Counted from the first letter of the stretch, positions 20,312-28,473 are shown. The stretch is DNA of 64,000 nucleotides from Mesorhizobium sp. M2D.F.Ca.ET.226.01.1.1 (GCF_004022705.2 NZ_RZOY02000002.1:225758-289757), one strand, 5' to 3'. A program made the numbers and translations. The notes: generated from the sequence alone by a model not told the origin.

Positions 20312-20402
20312 CCCATTGGATATGCGGCCGCGAATCGGTCGCGGACCAATTCGAAGAGTCCTCACTCGCGCCCGCTGCCCGAAACGGTAGCGGGCTCTTT
20401 TT
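20312..20402 (+). ncRNA. Structured leader RNA with Arg-rich mini-ORF before the DMT exporter
   Basis: Upstream of the exporter lies a compact leader. ATTGG (20315-20319) can pair with CCAAT (20346-20350), enclosing CCGCGA/TCGCGG (20328-20333 with 20339-20344). A terminator hairpin follows at once. ATG at 20322 opens a 22-codon frame ending in TAG at 20388-20390, with Arg at eight of 22 codons and the stop at the edge of the terminator's right arm. This looks like a transcription-attenuation leader or a short stand-alone RNA. GC-rich sequence makes Arg codons common and the ribosome site (GGAT, two bases away) is poor, so the peptide may not be real. No known riboswitch class fits by eye. Confidence 0.45.
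20370..20402 (+). terminator. Intrinsic terminator in the leader of the DMT exporter gene
   Basis: GCCCGCTGCC (20370-20379) pairs with GGTAGCGGGC (20386-20395), ten pairs with one G-T, around loop CGAAAC, and is followed by TCTTTTT (20396-20402). It ends 13 bases before the exporter ATG, so read-through is needed for expression from any upstream promoter. The position implies attenuation or the end of a small RNA. Confidence 0.75.
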
Positions 20403-20415
20403 CGCTGGAACGACG

Positions 20416-21369
20416 ATGCGGAACCGGATGGTGCTTGGCATTCTGAGCCTCTGCCTCGGCGTGCTGGTTTTTTCGCTGCAGGATCCGCTGGTGAAGGCGG
20501 TGTCGGGTAGCTATCCGGTGACCGAGGTGATGGCGATCCGCGCCATCGTCGCGCTGCCGATCCTGATCGTCATCGTCCAGGCCGATGTCGGCCTGAGAGC
20601 GGTGCTGTCGAAGCGCTTCGGCATGCTGACGCTGCGCGCCTTCATCCAGTTCTCCTCCTACACGGTCTACTACCTGGCGATCGCGGCTTTGCCGCTGGCC
20701 GACGCGGTGGCGCTCTATTTCATGGCGCCGCTGTTCATCATGGCGATGGCCGGGCCTTATCTCGGCGAGCGCGTCTCCTGGAAAACCCTGGCGACGGTGC
20801 TGATCGGCCTGGTCGGCGTGGTTGTGATGGTGCGTCCCGGCGCCGGCGTGTTCGACTGGGCGGCGTTGCTGTCGCTGGGCTCAGCCTGCCTCTACGGTTG
20901 TTCGCAGTTGATGGCGCGCCGTATTGGCGACACCGAATCGTCGACTGTGATGGCCTTCTACCAGAACGGCGCCTATCTGAGCGGCGCGATTGCTGTTGCA
21001 ACTGTGTTCCACCTTGCCGGCATCACTCATGCGGCGCATCCGAGCGTCGATTTCCTGGTGCGGTCGTGGGTGTGGCCGACAATGCCGGATTTCCTGAAGA
21101 TGGCCGCCTGCGGTTTCGTCGCCTCCGCCGGCATGATCCTATTGTCGCAGGCCTACCGCATGGCGCCGGCCAACCGCGTCGCCACGTTCGAATATACCGG
21201 CATCCTGTGGTCGCCGCTGTGGGGTTTCCTGTTCTTTGCCGAAGTGCCGCGTGAAACGACCGTGCTGGGTGCGGCGCTGATCATCGGCGCCGGCCTCCTT
21301 GCGCTCAACGGCGAGCGCCGGCGAAGTGCCGCTCCGGCGGCTGGTGCCGTTTCAAGCGAAGCAGCTTAA
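20416..21369 (+). CDS. DMT-superfamily (EamA) exporter
   Basis: A 317-residue inner-membrane protein with about ten hydrophobic helices in two EamA repeats (residues about 10-140 and 155-290), the drug/metabolite transporter fold. Such proteins usually export amino acids or other small metabolites. The divergent LysR gene suggests effector-controlled expression, and the terminator just upstream adds a second layer. The arginine-rich mini-ORF hints at a basic amino acid as signal, which is speculation. The tail overlaps the CpdR-like gene by 18 bases (convergent). Confidence 0.87.
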   Translation: MRNRMVLGILSLCLGVLVFSLQDPLVKAVSGSYPVTEVMAIRAIVALPILIVIVQADVGLRAVLSKRFGMLTLRAFIQFSSYTVYYLAIAALPLADAVALYFMAPLFIMAMAGPYLGERVSWKTLATVLIGLVGVVVMVRPGAGVFDWAALLSLGSACLYGCSQLMARRIGDTESSTVMAFYQNGAYLSGAIAVATVFHLAGITHAAHPSVDFLVRSWVWPTMPDFLKMAACGFVASAGMILLSQAYRMAPANRVATFEYTGILWSPLWGFLFFAEVPRETTVLGAALIIGAGLLALNGERRRSAAPAAGAVSSEAA

Positions 21370-21723
21370 CGCCTTACCGACGCGGGCGCGAATTTCGGCA
21401 AGCGTGAACGGCTTCTGCACCACGTCGAGGATGATGCCGTTGAGTTCCTCGGCGCGCTCGCGCTGGTCGGCATAGCCGGTCATCAACATGATCTTCATCG
21501 TCGGGAATTCTCTCGCCGCCGCTGTCGCCATCTCGATGCCGTCCATCTCCGGCATGCGGATGTCGGACACGACAAGATCGTAGCCGCCACGGGCCTGGCG
21601 GATGGTGTCCAGCCCCTGCGCGCCGTCGGTGGCGATGGTGACATTGTGGCCGTCGCGCTCCAGCGCGCGGGCAGCGAGGGTGCGGACGGACTCGTCGTCC
21701 TCGACGATCAGAAGCTTTGCCAT
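21352..21723 (-). CDS. CpdR-like single-domain response regulator
   Basis: A 123-residue stand-alone receiver: LLIVEDDESVR (acidic pocket), VVSDIRMPEMDG (phosphorylated Asp near 52), MTGYA (Thr/Ser switch) and VQKPFTLAEI (Lys). It has no output domain. CpdR is the phosphorelay-controlled adaptor that sends CtrA and other cell-cycle proteins to ClpXP in alphaproteobacteria. The start at 21723 is chosen because MAKLLIVEDD is the canonical start. I am confident of the receiver, less of CpdR identity. It lies downstream of hpt on the same strand. Confidence 0.85.
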   Translation of the reverse strand: MAKLLIVEDDESVRTLAARALERDGHNVTIATDGAQGLDTIRQARGGYDLVVSDIRMPEMDGIEMATAAAREFPTMKIMLMTGYADQRERAEELNGIILDVVQKPFTLAEIRARVGKALSCFA

Positions 21724-21799
21724 GGCGAAATAGATGCCGCCGAAACGTTGATGTTTTCTGAAAATTCTAACGATCGGCGACTTTTCGGGATGACTTAAA

Positions 21800-21900
21800 G
21801 GCATGTCTCCCGAGAGTGGTAGCCGGTTTCGGGACAAAAACATGCGCAAAATCAAAAAGCTAAAGCGCATGGAGCGAACCTGAAATCGCGACGCGCTTTG
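21800..21900. repeat. Palindromic repeat family B, copy B2
   Basis: GCATGTCTCCCGAGAGTGG, a CCGGTTTCGGGA arm, then CATGCGCAAAATCAAAAAG, followed by TAAAGCGCATGGAG and GCGACGCGCTTTG. These are two nested or adjacent hairpins. It matches the copy at 63064-63163 over its full length. It fills most of the 186-base gap between the CpdR-like gene and hpt. Confidence 0.75.
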
Positions 21901-21909
21901 GCCGCCGCT

Positions 21910-22452
21910 TCAGGCGTCGCCCTTGACCACGCCGACAAAAGGCAGCTCGCGGAACGCATGGGCGACGTCCATGCCGTAGCCGACGACGAAATAGTCCGGG
22001 CAGTCGAAGCCGACATAGTCGGCGTTGAGCGCGGTCTGGCGGCGCATGCGCTTGTCGAGCAGCACCGCGATGGCGCAGCTCTTGGCGCCACGCGAAAGCA
22101 TCAGGTCGCGGGTGTAGGAAAGCGTCTTGCCGGATTCCAGAATGTCGTCGATCAACAGCACGTCGCGGCCGGCGACCTCATTGTCGATGTCGCGCAGCAC
22201 CCTCACCTCGCCGCTCGTGGTCCCGGCGCCGTAGCTGGAGATGAAGATGAACTCGACTTCCGGCGACAGGCCGACATCATGCATCGCGCGGATGAGATCG
22301 GCGGCGAAGACGAACGAGCCCTTGAGGATCGAGATCACCAAGAGGTCGTGATAGTCGCGCCCGGCGATTTCCTTGGCGAGCTCGAGATTGCGGCGCGCGA
22401 TCGCCGACGCCGAAAACAGGACCTCGATGTCCTTGCCGCGCACAACTGGCAT
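21910..22452 (-). CDS. hpt: Hypoxanthine phosphoribosyltransferase
   Basis: A 180-residue purine-salvage enzyme that joins hypoxanthine or guanine to PRPP. The PRPP loop VLLIDDILESGKTL (about 98-111) is the family signature, with ISILKGSFVF (the PPi loop) before it and VGFDCPDYFVVGYGMD (base-binding) after it. AAGGAC lies eight bases before the ATG. Its upstream gap is filled by a family C palindromic repeat, so its promoter may lie within or above that element. Confidence 0.94.
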   Translation of the reverse strand: MPVVRGKDIEVLFSASAIARRNLELAKEIAGRDYHDLLVISILKGSFVFAADLIRAMHDVGLSPEVEFIFISSYGAGTTSGEVRVLRDIDNEVAGRDVLLIDDILESGKTLSYTRDLMLSRGAKSCAIAVLLDKRMRRQTALNADYVGFDCPDYFVVGYGMDVAHAFRELPFVGVVKGDA

Positions 22453-22488
22453 TCTTTTTGTCCTTCAAATCGACTGCAATGCCGGGCG

Positions 22489-22634
22489 CTAGGTGTGTTG
22501 AGATTCAGGTCAGGCCGAGCCGAAAATGATGGCTTTCGAGAACCGGAGCGGGGCGTACATTCAGTACGTGAGCGTCGGAAGCGCAGAAAGCCATCGTTTG
22601 CAGGCCGGCCTCACCTGAATATCGACACACCTAG
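22489..22634. repeat. Palindromic repeat family C, copy C1
   Basis: A long inverted repeat: CTAGGTGTGTTGAGATTCAGGT at the left end (cut here by 4-base arms CTAG at 22489 and 22631) and ACCTGAATATC with ACACACCTAG at the right. The core contains GAACCGGAGCG, then GTAC-ATTCA-GTAC and GGAAGCGCAG. It shares its core with 33062-33189, so it is a dispersed element. Its right end overlaps the stop codon of the gene at 22631. Confidence 0.8.
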
Positions 22635-23266
22635 CCGGCGAAGATTACGGAGACTGTCCTGACGCCGTTTCTAGGCACATCGAGGCGGCTGGAAAAGCCG
22701 AATCTTTCGCCCGGCACCAGCGAGCGGTTGGATGTCCCCAGCCTGTAGCGGATGATGTTGCTGTCATTGTCGGTGACGCGGATTTCGAGCGGCGGCAATG
22801 CCTCCGACCTCATCCCGTCATTGGCTGCCTCGCCGTCAACGAACAGCACCGGCTTCAGGCCTGAAGCATCGATGCGCGACGTCACGCCGGAAATGGTCAG
22901 CGCGCTCGCCGGCCCCGCGGCCACCCGGAACGGCCCCTGCCCGACCAGCGCATGGCCGCCCGATACCCAGAAGGAGACCAGCGCTATGCCGACGCCGGAA
23001 ATCCAGAACATCGGACCGCCCCGCCGCGCGGGCCGCGAGAGCGCGGCCTCCGGTTTGCGCAGCATGCCCATGCCTTCGATCGACGGCGTCGAGGGGAGTT
23101 GCTGGGGCGGCGCCGTTTCCGGTCGCGCGGCAAAACGCGGCAGCACGATAAAGTCCGCGTCGACGATGTCGGCCGCCTCGAAGATGACGCGCTCCGGCGC
23201 GGCATTTGTTGCCGTGCCGGTCATGATTTCGCCGGAAACAGGGCGCGCGGTTCTCTCGTCAGCCAT
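22631..23266 (-). CDS. Single-pass membrane protein of unknown function beside ftsE
   Basis: A 211-residue protein. Residues 1-85 are polar and Pro/Ala-rich. One membrane helix follows (about 87-108, FWISGVGIALVSFWVSG). The C-terminal domain (about 110-211) is a beta-rich periplasmic-type region ending SSRLDVPRNGVRTVSVIFAG, similar in feel to the FxxRxxxP-G-V tail of DUF3426 proteins, but without the zinc-ribbon N-terminus. It is divergent from ftsE across a CtrA-type box, so cell-cycle control is plausible. I do not recognise a function. Its TAG stop lies in the end of repeat C1. Confidence 0.7.
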   Translation of the reverse strand: MADERTARPVSGEIMTGTATNAAPERVIFEAADIVDADFIVLPRFAARPETAPPQQLPSTPSIEGMGMLRKPEAALSRPARRGGPMFWISGVGIALVSFWVSGGHALVGQGPFRVAAGPASALTISGVTSRIDASGLKPVLFVDGEAANDGMRSEALPPLEIRVTDNDSNIIRYRLGTSNRSLVPGERFGFSSRLDVPRNGVRTVSVIFAG

Positions 23267-23362
23267 TACGGCACCAGTGGAGTCTTCGTTGCTTTTGCGT
23301 AAACGGAATTGGTTAACGCTTCCCCACCGGAATGGCTCTGACGAGTGTCGATCGTTGAAAAA

Positions 23363-23378
23363 TTAACCGCCGGTTAAC
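23363..23378. promoter_or_regulatory. CtrA-type binding site between ftsE and the divergent gene
   Basis: TTAA (23363-23366), seven bases, then TTAAC (23374-23378) is a perfect match to the CtrA full site TTAA-N7-TTAAC, and the same bases give the TTAACCAT half-site. It is 68 bases before the ftsE GTG. CtrA is the alphaproteobacterial cell-cycle regulator. Confidence 0.65.
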
Positions 23379-23446
23379 CATGCCGGCCGATGGTCTGTTA
23401 ATGTAGATTGTGGCGCGTCGCCGCCGAAAGTTTCAGGTCGCCGAAC

Positions 23447-24106
23447 GTGATCCGCTTCGAAAATGTCGGCCTCCGCTATGGCATGGGTCCGGAAATCCTC
23501 CGCGACATCTCCCTGCACATTCCGGAGCGCTCCTTTCAGTTCCTGAGCGGCCCATCGGGCGCAGGGAAGACGACCTTGCTGCGCCTTTTGTTCATGTCGC
23601 TGAAGCCGACACGCGGCCTGATCACCATTTTCGGCAAGGACCGCTCGCGCATTTCGCGCGGCGAGTTGCCGCTGCTGCGCCGCCGCATCGGCGTGGTGTT
23701 CCAGGATTTCCGCCTGCTCGACCACATGACGACCTACGAGAATGTCGCGCTGCCATTGCGCGTGCGCGGGCGCGAGGAGGCGAGCTACCGCACCGACGTC
23801 ACCGAGCTTCTCAAATGGGTCGGCCTCGGCGACCGCATGCATGTGCTGCCGCCGGTGCTGTCGGGGGGCGAGAAGCAGCGCGCCGCGATCGCGCGCGCCC
23901 TGATCGAACAGCCGGAGATCCTTTTGGCCGACGAGCCGACCGGCAATGTCGACCCGCCGCTGGCGCGCCGGCTGCTCAGGCTGTTCATCGAGCTCAACCG
24001 GCTGGGCACCGCGGTCGTGATCGCCACCCACGACCTTGGCCTGATGGAGCAGGTCGATGCGCGTCGCATGATTTTGGCCGGTGGAAGGTTGGACGTCTAT
24101 GACTGA
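23447..24106 (+). CDS. ftsE: Cell-division ATPase FtsE
   Basis: A 219-residue ABC ATPase that works with FtsX at the septum to control peptidoglycan hydrolases. Walker A GPSGAGKTT, signature LSGGEKQRAAIARAL, Walker B ILLADEPTGNVD. I chose the GTG at 23447 because it gives the standard MIRFENVGLRYG start and family length; an open frame from 23408 adds 13 atypical residues. It overlaps ftsX by eight bases. A CtrA-type box lies upstream. Confidence 0.93.
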   Translation: MIRFENVGLRYGMGPEILRDISLHIPERSFQFLSGPSGAGKTTLLRLLFMSLKPTRGLITIFGKDRSRISRGELPLLRRRIGVVFQDFRLLDHMTTYENVALPLRVRGREEASYRTDVTELLKWVGLGDRMHVLPPVLSGGEKQRAAIARALIEQPEILLADEPTGNVDPPLARRLLRLFIELNRLGTAVVIATHDLGLMEQVDARRMILAGGRLDVYD

Positions 24107-25091
24107 CTTTCCGGCCGATCAGTTCCACGATGAAGCCGGCGCCGAGACGCCGGTGACGGTCCGGCGTGCCCAGCGCAAGACGGCGCCGATCGTGCCGGCG
24201 CAGAACATTGCCGGACGGGCGCTGGTGCTGGTCATCGCCATCATGACCTTCCTGTCCTGCCTCACCTTCGGCGCGGTGACGCTGGTGCGCGACACCGCCT
24301 CGGTCTGGGAAAACCAGATCTCGCGCGAGGCGACGATCCAGATCAAACCGGCCGACGGCCTCGACATGGAGGCGGCGCTTGCGCAGGCCTCGCAGATCGC
24401 CAGCGAGTTCCCCGGCGTGAAGGGCACCAAGATCATCGACCGGGACGCCACGGCGCGCCTTCTGGAGCCGTGGCTGGGCAGCGGCCTCAACATTGACGAA
24501 TTGCCGGTGCCGCGCCTCATCATCGTCACCATCGACGAGGCAAGCCCGCCCGACTTCGCCGCCATGCGCGCCGCCATCACGCCGAAAATCCCGACTGCGT
24601 CGCTCGACGATCACCGAACCTGGGTCGACCGCCTGGTCGCCATGGCGCACACAACGGTGACGATCGGCATCGCCGTGCTGGCGCTGATGCTGTCGGCGAC
24701 GGTGCTGACGGTAGTGTTCGCCACGCGCGGCGCCATGGCAGGCAATGGCCATATCATCGAGGTGCTGCATTTCGTCGGCGCCGAGGCGCGCTTTATCGCG
24801 CGCGAATTCCGCTGGCATTTCCTGGTCACCGGCATGAAGGGCGCCGCCGCTGGCGGTGCGCTCGCGATCGTCGTCTTCATCGTCTTTTCCTGGTGGTCGT
24901 CGCGCAATATGGCCACGCCGCAGGCCGACCAGGCGACCGCATTGTTCGGCAACTTCGCCATCGGCTCGGCAGGCTATTTCGGTGTCGGCCTGATGGTGCT
25001 GGTGATCGGCGCGCTGACCGCGGCGACCTCGCACGCGACCGTCGTCGCCTATCTCAGCGACATCGACGTTCGCCAGCCGGATGCGGGCTGA
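24099..25091 (+). CDS. ftsX: Cell-division permease-like protein FtsX
   Basis: A 330-residue partner of FtsE. One helix near residues 40-65 (LVLVIAIMTFLSCLTFGAV), a periplasmic domain (about 70-180) with the FtsX extracellular pattern, then three helices (about 190-215, 245-275, 290-315). The ATG at 24099 overlaps the FtsE stop, which fits coupled translation. FtsX relays ATP hydrolysis to periplasmic hydrolase activators. It is followed after 160 bases by ydcF. Confidence 0.9.
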   Translation: MTDFPADQFHDEAGAETPVTVRRAQRKTAPIVPAQNIAGRALVLVIAIMTFLSCLTFGAVTLVRDTASVWENQISREATIQIKPADGLDMEAALAQASQIASEFPGVKGTKIIDRDATARLLEPWLGSGLNIDELPVPRLIIVTIDEASPPDFAAMRAAITPKIPTASLDDHRTWVDRLVAMAHTTVTIGIAVLALMLSATVLTVVFATRGAMAGNGHIIEVLHFVGAEARFIAREFRWHFLVTGMKGAAAGGALAIVVFIVFSWWSSRNMATPQADQATALFGNFAIGSAGYFGVGLMVLVIGALTAATSHATVVAYLSDIDVRQPDAG

Positions 25092-25214
25092 CCAATGAAC
25101 TCCAGCCGAAAAACCGCGCAAGGCGTTGAATACAAACAAGACAACGATCACGGGTTGAGCAGGTGCCGTAACGCAAAGTGCGCCGCCCTACCTATCAAAG
25201 GCCGCATTTCGGAG

Positions 25215-25243
25215 TTAACCATTAGAAGTTTTCAGGATTAACC
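25215..25243 (+). promoter_or_regulatory. Two TTAACC motifs before the YdcF-family gene
   Basis: TTAACCAT at 25215-25222 and TTAACC at 25238-25243 lie just before the ATG at 25252. TTAACCAT is the core of many CtrA sites. There is no full TTAA-N7-TTAA site here, so binding is uncertain. The rest of the 25092-25251 gap shows nothing clear. Confidence 0.3.
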
Positions 25244-25251
25244 TGGGGATC

Positions 25252-25977
25252 ATGGAAGCGCGGGATTCGATCGATACGGTTGGACGGATGCCGGCGATGC
25301 GTGCGGGCAGCGCTGCCCCCGCCGGGTTTGGTCGTTTGCGGCTCGCCCTGCGTGTCTGCGGTTTCGTGATTCTTACCGCGCTGGCGCTCTTTGCCGGCGG
25401 CTTCGGCTGGTTTGCCGACAAGGTCAGCCATATGACGACCCCGCTCAATCCGGCCAAGGCCGATGCCATCATCGTGCTCACCGGCGGACAGTCGCGGCTC
25501 GACGCGGCGATGGACTTGCTGGCCTCAGGCAAGGGCGAACGGCTGCTAATCAGCGGCGTCCATCCTTCGGCCACCAAGCGCCAGCTGCAGGCGGCAATGG
25601 GCGGCGACAAGCAGCTCTTCTCCTGCTGCGTCGATATCGACCGCGCCGCGCTCGACACCATCGGCAATGCCGAGGAAAGCGCCAAATGGGTGGAGAACCA
25701 CGCCTATGGCAGCATCATCATCGTGACCAACAATTACCATATGCCGCGCAGCCTGCTCGAGATGGGCCGGCTGCTGCATGGCGCGCGCCTCGAGCCTTAT
25801 CCGGTGGTCAACACCAATCTGGGCAATGGCAACTGGCTGACCAAGCCTGAGGCGCTGCGCGTGCTGCTCACCGAATACAGCAAATATGTGCTGTCGCTGG
25901 CGCGCGGCTTCCTGCCGCTTCGCACGACGCCCGAAGGCATGACACTCGCCGAGGCCTCAGCAACGTCTAAAAACTAA
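25252..25977 (+). CDS. YdcF/SanA-family (DUF218) membrane protein
   Basis: A 241-residue protein with one N-terminal helix (about 25-50, LALRVCGFVILTALALFAGG) and a DUF218 domain: ADAIIVLTGGQSRLDAAMDLL, LLISGVHP, then VTNNYHMPRS, where the Asn/His residues form the conserved pocket. ElyC and SanA of this family affect peptidoglycan and envelope integrity under stress. It follows ftsEX, and plsC comes two genes later, as in other rhizobia. The stop overlaps the tail of the next, opposite-strand gene by 4 bases. Confidence 0.87.
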   Translation: MEARDSIDTVGRMPAMRAGSAAPAGFGRLRLALRVCGFVILTALALFAGGFGWFADKVSHMTTPLNPAKADAIIVLTGGQSRLDAAMDLLASGKGERLLISGVHPSATKRQLQAAMGGDKQLFSCCVDIDRAALDTIGNAEESAKWVENHAYGSIIIVTNNYHMPRSLLEMGRLLHGARLEPYPVVNTNLGNGNWLTKPEALRVLLTEYSKYVLSLARGFLPLRTTPEGMTLAEASATSKN

Positions 25978-26594
25978 GTTTCGCTCGGCGCGCTGTTGCG
26001 CAGGCGCGCAATCTCCTGCTCCAGGCCGGCGATGCGCCCGTCGCGCTCAGCGAGCGCCGCCGCGACATCTGCCGCTTCGAAACGCTGCGGTATGTGCTGC
26101 GGGCAATTGGCATCCCAGGCCGTGACCGTGAACAGGATCGCCTGCTCCGGCCGCGCCTTGTAGCCCGCCGGCATCAGCTTCGCCGTCAGCTCCGGGTCGT
26201 TTTCGACGACCCGCGCCGTGCCCCAGATCTTGATGCGCTGCCTGAGCATATAGTCGATCAGGAACAGAAAGGCCTGGTCGTTGTCCTGTAGGTTGCCTTG
26301 GGTGATGAACTGCCTGTTGCCGGAAAAATCGGCAAAGCCGATCGTGTGTTCGTCGAGCACCTTGAGGAAGCCGGCAGGCCCGCCGCGGTGCTGGATGTAG
26401 GGCTGGCCTTCGGCGTTGGCCGTCGCCAGGAACACGCTGGTCTGCACCTCGATGAAGGCGGCGAGGTCGGGCGTGATCGTTGCCCGCCAGCCGCCGCGCT
26501 GCTCGACGCGCGCATAGGAGTCGCGTGACCCTTTGCGGGACTGGATGGCCTTGACGGTCGGCGTGAAGGCGACGTCGCTGGTAGAGGCATTCAT
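25974..26594 (-). CDS. Pyridoxamine 5'-phosphate oxidase-family flavin-type protein
   Basis: A 206-residue split-barrel protein. The core (about 30-150) has FIEVQTSVFLATANAEGQP, QHRGGPAGFLKVLD and IGFADFSGNRQ, the FMN-binding pattern of PNPOx-like proteins, and ends with a coiled segment. The ATG at 26594 has GAGGAGC upstream and is preferred to 26681. These proteins often reduce or bind flavin/heme compounds; true PdxH activity is unlikely. It is divergent from a LysR gene; the starts are 102 bases apart, so the pair probably forms a regulated unit. Confidence 0.82.
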   Translation of the reverse strand: MNASTSDVAFTPTVKAIQSRKGSRDSYARVEQRGGWRATITPDLAAFIEVQTSVFLATANAEGQPYIQHRGGPAGFLKVLDEHTIGFADFSGNRQFITQGNLQDNDQAFLFLIDYMLRQRIKIWGTARVVENDPELTAKLMPAGYKARPEQAILFTVTAWDANCPQHIPQRFEAADVAAALAERDGRIAGLEQEIARLRNSAPSET

Positions 26595-26695
26595 GCTGGC
26601 GCTCCTCGAACAGGATCGCACATCATTTAGCCTCTTCCGGAAATCGGATGTAGATGCCATATTTGCAATCAATCCTTCCACATTCCGGAAGAATA

Positions 26696-27598
26696 ATGGA
26701 TCGCCTCGACGCCATGTCCCTGTTCGTCGCCACAGCGGAGGCCGGCAGCCTTTCCGCCGCCGCCAGGCGTGCCGGCGTCCCGTTGGCGACCGTCAGCCGC
26801 AAGCTCTCCGAACTGGAGAGGCATTTGACGACGCGCCTGCTCAACCGCTCGACCCGGCGCCTGACGCTGACCGACGCCGGCCAGTCCTATCTTGCCGCCT
26901 GCCGCCGCATCCTCGACGAGGTAGGCGAAGCCGAGCGCACCGCGGCCGGCGAATATTCGAGCCCGACTGGCGAACTGGTCATCACGGCGCCGGTCGTCTT
27001 CGGGCGCCTGCATGTGCTGCCGGTGATCACCGAGTTCCTCGCCCTCTATCCGCAAGTGGATATCCGCCTGACCTTGTCCGACCGGATCACCCAGCTGGTG
27101 GAGGAGCATATCGATCTTGCCCTGCGCATCGGCGAGCTGCCGGATTCGGCCATGGTGGCGATCCGCGTCGGCTCGATCCGCCGCATCGTCTGCGCCAGCC
27201 CCGCTTATCTTGCGAAATGCGGCACGCCGGAGAAACCGCCGGAGCTTGCCGGCCACAGCTGCATCACCTTCGAAGGTCTCGCCGCGCCCGCCAGATGGAA
27301 CTTCGGCGCCGGCAAGACAGAAACCGCCACCGCGGTTCGCTCGCGCCTGCAGGTCAACACCGCCGAGGCGGCGATCGATGCCGCCATTGCCGGGCTCGGC
27401 CTGACGAAGGTGCTCTCCTACCAGGCGGATGCCGCGGTGCGCGCGGGCGCGTTGCGGGTCGTGCTGGAGTCGTTCGAGCCTCCGCCCTGGCCGGTAAGCC
27501 TTGTTCATGCCGGCCAAGGCCGGCTGCCGGTGAAACTGCGCGCCTTCCTCGATTTCGCGGCGCCGCGCCTGAGGGAGCGGCTGGCGCGGTCGTTGTAG
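26696..27598 (+). CDS. LysR-family transcriptional regulator
   Basis: A 300-residue LysR regulator: MDRLDAMSLFVATAEAGSL start, helix-turn-helix to about residue 60, and effector domain of the CrgA/AaeR type (ASPAYLAKCGTPE, LAGHSCITF). The ATG at 26696 has GGAAG upstream; a start at 26654 would add 14 residues. It is divergent from the PNPOx-like gene, its likely target. The two genes interrupt the usual ydcF-plsC neighbourhood. Confidence 0.9.
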   Translation: MDRLDAMSLFVATAEAGSLSAAARRAGVPLATVSRKLSELERHLTTRLLNRSTRRLTLTDAGQSYLAACRRILDEVGEAERTAAGEYSSPTGELVITAPVVFGRLHVLPVITEFLALYPQVDIRLTLSDRITQLVEEHIDLALRIGELPDSAMVAIRVGSIRRIVCASPAYLAKCGTPEKPPELAGHSCITFEGLAAPARWNFGAGKTETATAVRSRLQVNTAEAAIDAAIAGLGLTKVLSYQADAAVRAGALRVVLESFEPPPWPVSLVHAGQGRLPVKLRAFLDFAAPRLRERLARSL

Positions 27599-27678
27599 GG
27601 GTAGATTCGACCGCTGCGCCGTTTCCTTTTTGCCGCCGCTTGGTGTAACCAACGCACACTTCCTCACGGGCCCCTTGT

Positions 27679-28473
27679 ATGCTCATCATCCGCTCGCTGG
27701 CGTTCAACTTCGTCTTCTATCTCAGCCTGATCGTCCAGATGATCTTCTGGACGCCCTTCTATTTCCTGTCGCCACGCCACCGCGCCTGGTTCGTGCCGAA
27801 ATTCTGGTCGCGCACCTCGATGTGGCTCTATGAGAAGATCGCCGCGACGAAGAGCGAGATCACCGGTGTCGAGAACCTGCCCGAAGGATCCTTCATCCTG
27901 GCGCCGAAGCATCAGTCCTTCTGGGATGCGATCGCCTTCTTCCCATATCTCGACGACGCGCTCTACATCCTGAAGCGCGAGTTGACCTGGATCCCCTTCT
28001 TCGGCTGGTACATCATGAAGATGCGCATGATCCCGGTCGACCGCGGCAGCCGCTCGAAAGCGCTGAAGGCCGTCGTCGTCGCGACCAGGGAGGAGATGAA
28101 CCGCAATCCGCGCCAGCTCATCATCTATCCCGAAGGCACGCGCCGCCCGCCGGGCGCCGAGCCGTCCTACAAATACGGCATCGTCGAGATCTATTCGCAA
28201 CTGGGAGTGCCCGTGGTGCCGGTCGCCCATGTCGCCGGGCTCTACTGGCCGCGCCGCAAGTTCATGCGTTATCCCGGCACCATCAAGGCCCGCTTCCTGC
28301 CCGCTATTCCGCCCGGTCTCGGCAAGGAGGAATTCATGCAGCGGCTGATCGGCGAGACCGAAGCTGCCTGCGACCAGCTTTTGGTCGAGGCCGCGCAGGC
28401 GCCGAATCCACCCCCCATACCGCCGACTGCGGTCAAGCGCCTGGCCGAGCTCGGCGTAACTGCCAAGAGCTGA
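27679..28473 (+). CDS. plsC: 1-acyl-sn-glycerol-3-phosphate acyltransferase
   Basis: A 264-residue membrane-bound acyltransferase that makes phosphatidic acid from lysophosphatidic acid. It has an N-terminal hydrophobic segment (SLAFNFVFYLSLIVQMIFWTPF region), the catalytic HX4D box KHQSFWDA near 75, and the EGTR box YPEGTRRPPG near 155, which binds the glycerol phosphate. It is downstream of ftsEX-ydcF as in many rhizobia. A family A palindromic repeat follows it. Confidence 0.93.
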   Translation: MLIIRSLAFNFVFYLSLIVQMIFWTPFYFLSPRHRAWFVPKFWSRTSMWLYEKIAATKSEITGVENLPEGSFILAPKHQSFWDAIAFFPYLDDALYILKRELTWIPFFGWYIMKMRMIPVDRGSRSKALKAVVVATREEMNRNPRQLIIYPEGTRRPPGAEPSYKYGIVEIYSQLGVPVVPVAHVAGLYWPRRKFMRYPGTIKARFLPAIPPGLGKEEFMQRLIGETEAACDQLLVEAAQAPNPPPIPPTAVKRLAELGVTAKS

